Source: Zopfochytrium polystomum (lineage: Eukaryota; Chytridiomycota; Chytridiomycetes; Chytridiales; Chytridiaceae). From it: DNA of 64,000 nt. Each line of letters starts with the position of its first letter. Position 1 is the first letter of the stretch. A program made the position numbers and the translations under genes. Shown piece by piece: positions 52,620 through 62,064 of this stretch. The stretch covers positions 620,001-684,000 of the forward strand of contig JAIVFJ010000001.1 of assembly GCA_025765615.1 (NCBI GenBank), in the 5' to 3' direction. The notes beneath the pieces were generated by a model, which was not told the origin of the DNA, made no database searches, and worked only from the letters and a program-made list of their open reading frames with translations.

Positions 52620-54680
52620 GCACCCACTTGACCTGGTTCACATGGATTTCACACCAATTAAGGCAAAAGGTGTTGAAGGCGAGGAGATGGCTCTAGTCCT
52701 AACAGACGACTTCTCTGATCTGAAGGTCGCCTTTCCCATGAAGGGCCAGTCAGGGGAGGAGATACTGTCCAATTTTATGCCGTGGCTCCAATGGGCAGAG
52801 AGAGCATGCGACTGGACACTGAAAGCTATTCGGTGCGACAATGCAAAAGAATTCTACCTGGGGCGGTTTGCAGACAAGATGAAAGAAATTGGAGTTGAAC
52901 TGCAAGCTCCTATCGCTTATGAGCATGAGCAGAGTGGAAAAGCGGAAATTGCAAACAGGAATTTGTTGGACCGAGCACGCTCGGCCCTGCTTGACGCTCA
53001 GATGGATAAGAAGTGGTGGCCTCATGCACTAGCCACTGCTGTTTACGTGAGTAATCGATTGCCTGTAAAGGGAGTTTCTCTCACACCTATTGAGCTATTC
53101 ACTCAAATCAAACCTGACTTGGCAAGCCTCCGAGTATTTGGAGCCTGGGGATGGGCTTGCTATCCTGCTGAGCATTTGACTGGCAAGAACAAGTTGAATG
53201 AGCAGAGTCAGGTTGTGCGAATGCTATCATATGCACAAGGTGGAAAGGCATACAATGTTCTGGACCCTTCCACAAACGAAATATTTGTCACTCGGAATGT
53301 GCGGTTTGACGAGACTATCACTGGTCACCTGAGCGATTCTACCTCGAAAACTACTGTTTCCTCACACTCAAGCCAAAGGCGTCATCGCTCCAATACAGGA
53401 TCTGATTTGGATGATGATGACGTCCCCCTCACTGGCGAGGGGGGAGCACCAGCTGCAGACACAGACAGCAAGAGTACGAGTGAAAGTGATACAGACTCAG
53501 AAGCATGGGAAAATGCGGCAACAAGTCCACAGCCAGGCTCGCCAGTGTGCGTGCCGTCAACGGAACAGCCAAGCACCCCTGTGAGTCAGCCATCACCACC
53601 TTGCTCACCACCCCGCTCACCACAGGAGCGCCGTAGTGAGCGCATACGGATGCAACAAGATCGAGAGCGTACTCAGCGAGAACAAGCAGTACGTGATTTC
53701 CTAGAACGCAAGAAGAAGGGAAAGAAAGCAACTGGGGGGCGAGCAAACTTTGCTTTCATTTCCGTTGCAGAGGTCAAACGTGACCCTGAATGGAAGAGTT
53801 GGAAAGCTGCTATGGATAAGCAGATGAAAACACTTGACGAATATGGGACGTGGACATTGAAACCACTCCCACCAGGTCGCAAACCTATTGGATCGAAGTG
53901 GCACCTGGAGAGGCGGAAAGACGCAGATGGAAACTTGTTGGAGAGGAAGGCGAGGCTGGTTGGGCGAGGATTCAGCCAGATTTATGGACTTAATTACACT
54001 GAGACATACTCGCAGACAGCACGAGCACAGACTTTTCGGCTGATGCTTGTACTGGCTCTGGAGTTTGATATGGAAATGTTGGACAGTTGGGCCAAGTTAT
54101 GGCAAATGCAACAGACAAACACTGGGAGGCAGGTCTAGATGTGCTATGCTATGTCAAGGGAACTGCTGATGTGCCACTTGTGTTTCGAAGGGGCGGCAAG
54201 ATGGAACTTGTTGGATACTCCGATTCTGACTTTGCCTCAGACAAAGTGTCTGCAAAGTCTGTCTATGGATTTGTATTCTTCCTTGGAAACTGTGCTATTA
54301 GCTGGAGGAGCAAACGCGCAGCCTCGGTTGCAACGTCGACAACAGTGGCAGAATTGGAGGGCCTCTTGGAGGCCACAAAGGAAGTGATTTGGTTGCGCGG
54401 ACTGTTGGGGGAGATTGGTCTCCCTGATTCAGGGCCAACTACTATCTACGAAGACAACACCTCGGTCATCAAGACAGTGACGGGGGACTGGAACCTCGAG
54501 CGTACCAAGCACGAAGCAGTGAAGGTCGAATTCGTGCAGGAGAAAATCCAGCATGAGAAAGTCATCTCTGTTGAGCACAAGCCGACAATGGAGATGGTTG
54601 CGGACATTTTTACCAAGTCGTTGGGACCCTCTGTGTTCAGGAAACATGCAGAAGCATTGGGACTTCGATTTAGTGGGTAG
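52620..54680 (+). pseudogene. Copia-2 integrase-RT-RNase H, 3' part, with RT core deleted
   Basis: The integrase core begins HMDFTPI and continues with RCDNAKEF and HEQSGKAEIANR (D, D and E positions) to about 53330. A Ser/Pro-rich linker and the reverse-transcriptase N-part follow (TWTLKPLPPGRKPIGSKW, KARLVGRGFSQIYGLNYTET). At about 54084 the frame jumps directly to RNase H (GYSDSDFASDKVSAKSVYG, WRSKRAASVATSTTVAELE, YEDNTSVIK) in another frame ending at 54680. The YVDD-containing palm is missing, so the element cannot reverse-transcribe itself. Confidence 0.85.
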
Positions 54681-54704
54681 AGGGGTGTCGCGCATGAGGG
54701 GGAG

Positions 54705-54853
54705 TATGGGAGTTCATGCTTGCACTTCCGTGGTGTCGTTGTCGACTTGTCAGAAAAAAATCAATAGAGAAAAAAGTCAAACAACAAATCCACCAACGAC
54801 GAGATCTCGACACAATCGCGTGAGCTCTCACAGAGTTAGCAGCAGCACTCACA
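54705..54853 (+). repeat. Copia-2 3' LTR
   Basis: 149 bp matching 45320-45468. It begins TATGGGAG where the 5' LTR has TGTGGGAG, and is preceded by a polypurine stretch (GCATGAGGGGGAG). Followed by GGTTT, the target-site duplication. Confidence 0.85.
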
Positions 54854-54858
54854 GGTTT

Positions 54859-55735
54859 CCGCGCCTAAAAAACAAGAAAGAGAAAGCATGGCGCGCGCAG
54901 TCGCCCGTTTTTCGGGGCGGTTGTTAGATGGATACTGCTGCTGGAACTGGTGACTTGAGATCATAAGAATCCGTTCAGCTTCCTTTGCGGCGGCGAGGAG
55001 AAGAGGTGGGAGGCGGGGCGGTCGGGGCTGAACGACTGCGGCTCAAGAGGTCTGGGGTGCGGCGAAGGCATCGGATTGAATGTGAAGCTTTCGCCTTCAG
55101 TGGCTGGATTGTTTATGCGTGCGAGCCGCGCGGGCCGCAGTTCTTGGTGCGACGATTTTTGATTTTTGGGGTTTGTCCTTTTGTGATCGAGCGTAAGGTT
55201 TGCTGTTGCGCGCCTTTCTTGGGCATCTGTGTAAGAGAAAGGGAAGGCGGTGAAGGAAGGGAACGGAGAGGGGGAGGAGGATGGGGTAGGAGGATGCGTC
55301 GCAGCACAGCGTCTGTTCAGCACACACAAACAAACAAAGAAACAAACAAACAACACTCGCAACAACACTGACTGTCTCGTCTCGCTCTCTCTGTCTCGCT
55401 CTTCTCGCTCTCCCTTCTCTTCTCTCTCAGGCAATGTTTGTTTGTTGTGTGCGCTGCTGCAAACCACCAAATTGCATTGATTTCTTTCGTATCCTGGCGT
55501 CTTCGCCGTTACCGTAGAACAGTCGCTTGCGTGGTCGCCGCCGGTTTCAGCAAGGTACGCGGGCTGCTTGCGCTGTTCCTGCCGGGTACGTGTCGGAAAG
55601 GAAACTTGGTCCGTGAAAAAGCAGTTGCTGTGGCTTGAACCGCATTCGCAACTTGAGTCGGGTGAGACGCGGCAGGATTGACGGAAGTCGCACGTACTGG
55701 GCGCGACCGTCTGCCTCCACGCGCTAGTAATCCAG
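54859..55735. other. Right flank of the transposon block; uncertain small ORFs
   Basis: A minus-strand frame from 55470 to 54961 carries basic sequence after a CTTACACAG acceptor-like site at 55232 (PKKGAQQQTLRSITKGQTPK in one frame). This could be an exon of a small basic protein, but I cannot choose a frame. GA/CT-rich stretches at 55220-55290 and 55380-55430. Confidence 0.3.
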
Positions 55736-56130
55736 CACGTCGCACTTCACCCTACAGTTCAGCGTTCCGCTCCGTGAGGATGGCCCGGATGCCTTCCGCC
55801 TCCGTGGTGGCGGCCCGCAGGGTCATGGCTGATTCCTCCTCCTGCCGCCCCAACCGGCCCTCCCACTCCTCCCGTGAGCTCGCCAGGGCGGCGGAGACTC
55901 TCCTCAGTCGCAGCGCGAACGACCCAGTCCCTGCCGTCCTGCAAGGCCGAGATCCTAATTGTCAGGTCCTCGACAGTTGCCTGCTCCGACGCCAAGGCAA
56001 CTGGGAGGTCATTCTATGCCGTGAGGCGGGCAGCCACGGATCGGAAGTCTGCAAGAACCCCTGCAGCCAGATCCCGCCTTGCGCAAGGCTCTTGATCCTT
56101 GCCATGGCGTCCCCCAGCTCGCAGCGAAAA
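55736..56130 (-). pseudogene. Decayed coiled-coil gene fragment
   Basis: Reading leftward, heptad-rich segments appear in successive frames: MARIKSLAQGG, then ADFRSVAARLTA, then ASEQATVEDLTIRISALQDG through AATEESLRR, then SSREEWEGRLGRQEEESAMT and AEGIRAILTERNAEL before a stop. At least three frame changes with no splice sites between them indicate a dead coiled-coil gene. The lost protein's function is unknown. Confidence 0.5.
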
Positions 56131-56551
56131 AAGGGGGATGGGGATCAAAGGGAACACACCGACTGCCTGAACCAGCCAGAAACTCGATAGTTTTTCCTGG
56201 AGACCGTAAAACGTGGTGGGATGCCACGCGCACGAAGCTGGGGCGGGAGTGAGTGAGTGATTGAGTGAGTGTAGAAACAGACGCAAGGGATCGAGTGGGG
56301 TGGGGCCGACAGGATTGATAGCAAGCTGCCTTTGTCCTTCAAGTGTGACAGCAGGCAAAATATTGTTTGGTTTGGACAGTGTAAAAAATGCTGACAACGC
56401 TCCGAAAGATTCAGAACATTTACACAAACCCCTGCGGGCTGAGACACGCTTGAAGGGCGGGATAGGCTTCCGGCAGGTGCCTGCGCCGCAGGGCCGTGCT
56501 TGCGCGGGTTTCCCCTTTTCTTCCTATTTACAATTGTTTTTATTCTTTTTT

Positions 56552-56554
<3 letters not shown>

Positions 56555-56614
<60 letters not shown>

Positions 56615-56643
56615 AGTGAGTGAGTGAGTGAGTGAGTGAGTGA
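56555..56643 (+). repeat. (GA)n-(GT)n-(GAGT)n compound microsatellite
   Basis: GA repeats from 56555, GT repeats from about 56582 and GAGT repeats to 56643, about 205 bp upstream of the small secreted protein gene. Confidence 0.85.
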
Positions 56644-56847
56644 GATTACAAAGAGCCACAAAGCCAAGAAAACTAGCGGCAGTATCACGGCGTGCCGCAC
56701 AGATAAGCGACAATCATCCAATTTCGGCTTCACCAGACCCTCTCTTCGGAGTTCGGGGCTGAGTCTGTTTTGTGTCTGCAACAGCCGTATATATTGAAAT
56801 AAACGCAAACACTGAAACGCAGTCACCTCGCTCAACTTCCTTCAAAC

Positions 56848-57437
56848 ATGAAATCCCTCCTCCCCCTCGCCGCTGCTTTCCTCCTCTCCGCAGTAGCCAC
56901 CTCCGCCGCACCCATCGGCGTCCGCGTCCAGGCCATCGACGAGCACGACAGCTACGGTTGGCCGTGTCACTTTCTCCTTCCGCCCACTTTTCCTAGCCCG
57001 CGGCCTAACTGACCACGCCTCTTTTCTCCCGCTCAATACTTCCTTCCCGTGTTGCTCATGCTCACGGGTCATAGGCGATCACCTGCCCTCAAAAGGTCTG
57101 GCTTCTCCTCCCTTAATGTTTCAGAGAGCGTTAAGGGGGTGAAAGGTTTCACAATTTTTGTTATCTGGTCACACAACTTGCAAAACCGCAGACCCACAAG
57201 ACCTTAAAGACTTGGCCAAAAAGGTGCGTAGTTTGGTTATCACTTTTGACCCTGCTTCCCCCTCTCGCCTATCCTTCCAATGGAAGGGTTTCCCCGTAGC
57301 TAATGTTCATTTCCTATTTCCCTTTGCCCGTCCCAAAGTACGAGAAGCAGGCTGCTAAAGAGGACAGGAAGAAGGCCAAAGAAGAGCAAAGGAGAGCAAA
57401 GCAGGCAGCAAAGACGGCGGGCAAGAAGAAGGAGTAA
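56848..57437 (+). CDS. Small secreted Lys/Ala-rich protein, 86 residues
   Basis: Four exons: 56848-56956, 57075-57095 (21 nt), 57192-57223 (32 nt) and 57339-57437, all GT-AG and in phase. A clear signal peptide (MKSLLPLAAAFLLSAVATSA) precedes a short polar linker (VQAIDEHDSYGDHLPSKDP). A charged helix of Lys/Glu/Ala follows (KKYEKQAAKEDRKKAKEEQ and on to KKKE). It is unusual that such a small gene has four exons, two of them tiny. The helix may bind nucleic acid, anionic polymers or membranes outside the cell; that is only a guess. I do not recognise the family. Confidence 0.65.
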
Positions 57438-57499
57438 TAAAGGACAAAGAAGCAGCGTGAGTTGGTGTTGGTACGACACAAGGAGAATTCAAAAGACTT

Positions 57500-57830
57500 G
57501 CATGAAACAACCCAAAGGATATTTCAGTCCCTCAGTCTGCTGTTTCAAGTAGCGAGCAGGGTGGTAGGCCAACATTATGACCACGCGCCAACAATAAACC
57601 CGGCGAAGACAAACATCAGAATCTCAATCCTCGCAATCTGCCGTCAAACCCCTGCCAAAACTCGATGACTCTGAACAGCGACCGCAAACACAAAGGCGGC
57701 GCAAGCCAGACAAACCCCGTCTTCCACGGCTCACCCGTTCGCCCTTCCCGCTTGGCGCGGCGGAAAAAGAAGAACGCAAGCGCCAGGATCCCGATGAAAT
57801 CTCACCGCGCCCCTCGCAGCTCCTCTTTCC
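57500..57830 (-). pseudogene. RTA1-like membrane protein fragment, decayed
   Basis: Minus-strand pieces resemble the C-terminal half of RTA1/lipid-translocating-exporter proteins: GILALAFFFFRRAKREG, then LRSLFRVIEFWQGFDG (the family's RS-x-FR-x-x-E motif), then in a second frame ARIEILMFVFAGFIVGAW and in a third MLAYHPARYLKQQ. The frame changes are not explained by introns and the upstream membrane segments were not found, so this is most likely a remnant. Confidence 0.4.
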
Positions 57831-58289
57831 CTTTGTGCTTTTGGGGTCTCCATCAACTACAAGGGAAACGACCGATCTTTTCTTTTCCGCAGCAGTGGTG
57901 GAAGCCTAAAGTGTGGGCCACCTCGTAAAATAGTCCTCGATCATTTTCGAGAGTGGTAGGGTGGGGCTTTTTTGGATATTTGGGTAAAGCGCGAACTTCT
58001 CCCACTAATCAATATCAAGTCCCTTCGTTGTTGTTTCGCACCACCCCATGCGACCACTCAGCTTCGGGAACGCGGATCAGTCCGGTCCCCTGCGTGCGTC
58101 TCTTCCGGAAAGTAGGGCTCCGCCGCCGCAGAGAGCGTCGGGGCGGCGACTGGGAGCCTGTGTGGTGGCGTTGTAGTAGACGATGGCCGCAAAGGCCGAG
58201 GCACAGACTGCGTTCGAATTGCGGGACTTTTAGAACGGAGTAGATTTGGACGCGTCATGTGAGTTTGGTAAGGACAATCGGCGGGGAAC

Positions 58290-58334
<45 letters not shown>

Positions 58335-59080
58335 AGAGCGATACACCCGACTTTGGGAAGAGCGCGTCCTCGGCGGTGAACACTCGACAGCGGCCCAGGG
58401 TGTGCGGACGAGAGGGAAGGCGGCTGATTATTCCTTTCTGTTGGGTGTGAGTGTGAGTGTACAGACTGCCGAAAAGGACGCCCATTCGCAATCCAAAACT
58501 GCGCGTCGAGGGCTGCACGTGCCCTGTTTTTGGCCAGTTTGCTTCAAAATCAAAGAGCGCTAAAATGACCATTGACAAGTACATTTTTCATGAGGCTGCT
58601 TTTTTTTTATATTGCTGTGATCCTTTTCGGGTTTTGGTCCCGTACTGAAGAGAAAGAAAATAGGAATAGGAAAAAGCTGATACCCGGAAGAGGGGGAAAA
58701 GAACGGCGAGTCTTCTCCGGCTGACAAAGGAAGGATGTGCAGACCATAGAAGTCACAACGCAATCCCCAGCGGTTGCGAAATTCTAAGGAATAGAAGTTC
58801 CTAGCAAAGTGGTGTGGCATCAAAGAGGAGAGAGAAGGCAGAGCCAGGGTTTCGAGGCTACGCCACATGGGTAAAAGCACCTCCTGAGATGACCTAAAAC
58901 AGAAGGGATTGGTGGGCGACGGGAATTAAGGTGAATGATATCGAAAAAGAAGGGACGAAGTAGGAGTGAGAAAAGGAGAAGAATGGAATGAGATCAGTAG
59001 CGCTGAAGTAAGAAATGGTTTAACAAATAATCTAACGGAAAAAAAAAAGAAAAGTGGGGGCGAGAGACTACTCCATCCGT
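57831..59080. other. Intergenic; 41-base poly-A run
   Basis: No coding chain supported. A uniform run of A at 58291-58331 could be a retroposed poly-A tail, but I see no flanking target-site duplication. The rest is short, opposed frames. Confidence 0.45.
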
Positions 59081-60917
59081 TCACTTGCGAGTAGCGGTGG
59101 AAGACTGGCCGATGGTCGATTGCGCAAGAGCCCACCCCGCACCAGTCTCAAACCCGCTGACGACGCCAGCCTGGCTGGACCCGGAACCGCCCTCAAAGTA
59201 GATCGTACTCTTTGGCAGAACCTTCCTCTTCTCGACCTCGAACTGCGACAGCTGCATCCGCTGCGCGTGGCCTTCTGGCACCTCGCCGTACGCCTTGCTG
59301 AGCATCTGCACCTCGTTTGCCTTTGCCTCGGCCAGTGCCAAAATGTTCTTGGCCTCCTGCGTGGTCCGGAGAGCCGACGACTCTGCCTCGGCCTCGGCCT
59401 GCTTCAGCACTTCGTAGTACTGCGCGTCGGATTTCTTGGTCGCGACGTAGTAGTCCGCGTCGGCGACAGTCTTGCGCTGCTCGGCCTCGACTTGCGCCGT
59501 CGCGAGCTTACCGCGCTGCGTCTCGGTCATAATGTGGTTCTGCAGACCGATCTGCGTCGCCTGCATCTGGTTGCGGAGCACCTGCTCCGACTGCAGCTCG
59601 AGGTCGCGGCCGAGGGCGCCCTCGAGCTCACGGTCGAGGACGTCGAAGCTGTGGACGATGATGCCGTAGGTGACTGCTTGCTCGCGGAGGTCGCGAAGGC
59701 ACTCGGTCTTGAAGGACTCGAGCCACGTCTCCATGTGGTGGTCAGGAACATCACCGCCAATGGACTTGGCGCGCATGAATTGCTGGTACGAGAGGCGCGA
59801 AACGACAGAGTTCACCGCAGATTGCGCAGGGTTGGACAGGGCTTGCAAAGGACCGTCGTAGTGAGCGGTAAGGAGGAGAGGGTCCTGGATCTGGTATCGC
59901 AGGTTGACGCGGAGAATAACGGGCACACCTTCAACGGTGTAGGCGGGCTGAGTCTTGAACGTTGTTTGCCGCTCGCCGAGGGTCAAGAATCCACGGAAGG
60001 AGGTGGTTGGGTTGGTGATGACGTGCTGGCCAGCCTTGAGCACCATAAGCTCGTTCCCGCGCTGCAAAATGAGCGTGTTGTTCGCAGGGACGAGGAAGAA
60101 AGTTGCCAGAGTGACTTGGGTCGGACCTGCGTCGCTCTTGATGGTAATGGCGACTTCGCGCTTCCAACCAAGGATGCGGCCATTCTTCCTGTCGTTGTCT
60201 TCGTAGTAGGCATGTTCGTTGCCAAGGTTGAGGGTGTCGACGATGGCGACAACGCGGAAACGACCTTGGGCACCGAATGCTGCGAAGCCACTGTTGCGGA
60301 CGATAAAGACGCGATTGGACGGGTCGAGAACGACGGCAGCCTCAGATTGCCCAACCATGACGGTGGTAAGACCAAGGCAGTCGATGGGCATAGTAAGCTC
60401 GTAAGTTCCCTTCCACGCGTGCCTGAAAGAAAAGTTCCACTAGCAAGGTCCCAAAGTTAGTAATCAGAGGTCGAATGGTTTCGAAGGTCAACAATGCTCA
60501 CGTAGTTGCCGTTCCGCGTTGCAATCACAGGACGACCGTTCCGATCCCACACGCCGATCTGCGAGAATCAAGTTAGAACGTGGGCGGCAGAGATGCGACA
60601 ACGGAAAAAGGCGAACTTACGAAGCCAGCGGGGACGGTTTTTCCGCCAAAGGGACGCTGTCGCTTCTTTGTGATGAGACGATGGTCTTTCTTTGCCATCA
60701 TGCGGGTGTTCAGCTCTTCGAGGGCGGCGGCGAGCGAGGTTGTGACTTCGACAAAGTACTCGTGGCGCAGGACGGCAGGGGGGATGGTCCAATCGTCGGT
60801 GCCGTCGTAGTGCGTGGCGGGTGCGACGGCAGCGAGGGCCGACTTTGTGGTGAGGGCCGACGTCACGCCGACGACGGGCTCGATTGGGGTAGCGGCCGAG
60901 GCCTTGCCGTTCGACAT
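59081..60917 (-). CDS. SPFH / band 7 domain protein
   Basis: Three exons: 60917-60621, 60558-60502 and 60439-59081; 570 residues. The acceptor before 60439 (CTTGCTAG) was chosen over the pyrimidine-rich one 17 nt downstream because only it keeps the frame. The N-terminal ~240 residues are of unknown function and include RHEYFVEVTTSLAAALEELN, GVWDRNGRPVIATRNGNY and a segment with VVLDPSNRVFIVRNSGFAAF. The SPFH core follows: NTLILQRGNELMVLKAGQHV, then VEGVPVILRVNLRYQIQDP. A long Ala/Glu/Gln coiled coil ends the fold (KTVADADYYVATKKSDAQYY, LALAEAKANEVQMLSKAYG), as in flotillins and prohibitins. No transmembrane segment is obvious. Such proteins form membrane-associated scaffolds; the location here is unknown. 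Confidence 0.82.
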
Positions 60918-62064
60918 GATTCTCAGGGGGTTGTTCGTGTGTGTGAGAGAGGGGGTGTTGTTGCCGATGAAGGGGAGCGGGGACGGTTGCTGTGGGCAGC
61001 CTTTTTATTTGTTGTCCTCGCGATGGTGGTCGTTGTGCGTGCTGTTGCTGTGTGTGCGTGTGTGTGTGTGTGTGTGTGTGGTGGCGCTGCCGATTATTGG
61101 GCTTATTTCTGTCTTGTTTGATTTCTGTCTCGTTCGTTGCCTGTCTGCCGAGTGTCTGTCTGGCCAGCTGCCCCCACCTATCTCCTGGCTCTGTCTGCCC
61201 GACTCTCGTACCAGCCTCACAAAGTCTACTTGTCTCTTGCTTATGGAACCTGTTGCTCCGGTGGAGACTGGGCGCATGAAGCAAATTTCAGGGACCCTGC
61301 CTGGGCGCCGAAGACAAAAAAAAGCAAACAAACAAACAAAGAAACAGAAAAAGCGAAGCAAATGTCAATGTGTGAAGCTGACGTGGGACCAACACCGAGT
61401 GTGTCACCGCGCAACGCGCACGCACGGGAAAAGGAAACTTCGCCGTCTTCCGAGTGGAAAGACAGAAAAAGAGAAGGAAAAAAATAAAAATAAAATAAGA
61501 GTCACAGACAAGAACCAATCAAATGGTCGGTCGGCAAGCAAGTCCAAAAAGGGGGGTTGGGCGACTTGCGCATTTCGGCCTGTCGACAGGCCAAAAAAAA
61601 AAAAAAAAACTGGTTCCGCACCAGAGCAACCATCACCGCCGTCGAGTCGGTGGCTCCCCGTTTGGCGAACGGGCAACGACCTTGTCAATTGCTGTTTGGG
61701 GAGGTGCCCTCCATCGTGCATCCATCGTGCATCCATCGCGTGTGCGCCGACCGGGAGACAGACCTTTGCCCAGGCTTTGCAGAGTGCGCGGATTACCAGG
61801 GGCACAGTCGAGCAAACACCGAACCCGATCTGAACTGAACATGAGTATAAGTGGACGGCAAACGCGCTGCAGGCTCCGTCTTTTGTGCAATTGAACAATC
61901 CACGTCTGAACTCTCGATCAGCCATTTTGTCTGCAAAGTGAATCTATGGTTCGTTCTTTTCAAAAGTGGGAGCGCATGGAAGGGAGGGAGGGAAATTGTG
62001 TGTGTGCAGGTGCACGACGCGCGTGTTCGTGTGCACAGTGCGAAACTCACTCTCTCTTTCCCAG
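60918..62064. other. Intergenic, divergent promoters, microsatellites
   Basis: Between the SPFH gene (-) and the right-edge gene (+). (GT)n at 61057-61080 and poly-A at 61592-61608. The direct repeat ATCGTGCATCC occurs twice at about 61712-61733. A 5' exon of the right-edge gene may lie in 61850-61990, for example starting at the ATG near 61946, but I could not join it in frame. Confidence 0.4.

Larger units (their letters stand above)
52620..54853 (+). mobile_element. Copia-2, 3' half
   Basis: Integrase core to 3' LTR of the same copia whose 5' half is at 43626-45468. It begins right at the gypsy-2 5' LTR with the duplicated GCACC. The reading frame of the 5' half is restored if it is placed directly in front with one GCACC copy removed. 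Confidence 0.88.

Noticed and set aside
58291..58331. Poly-A run as the tail of a retroposed gene copy
   Set aside because: No target-site duplication and no intronless gene-like sequence precedes it; it may be only a homopolymer microsatellite.
59054..60460. 468-codon plus-strand frame opposite the SPFH gene
   Set aside because: Leu/Val/Gly-biased antisense of the coiled-coil coding sequence; the minus frame has conserved SPFH motifs and consistent introns.
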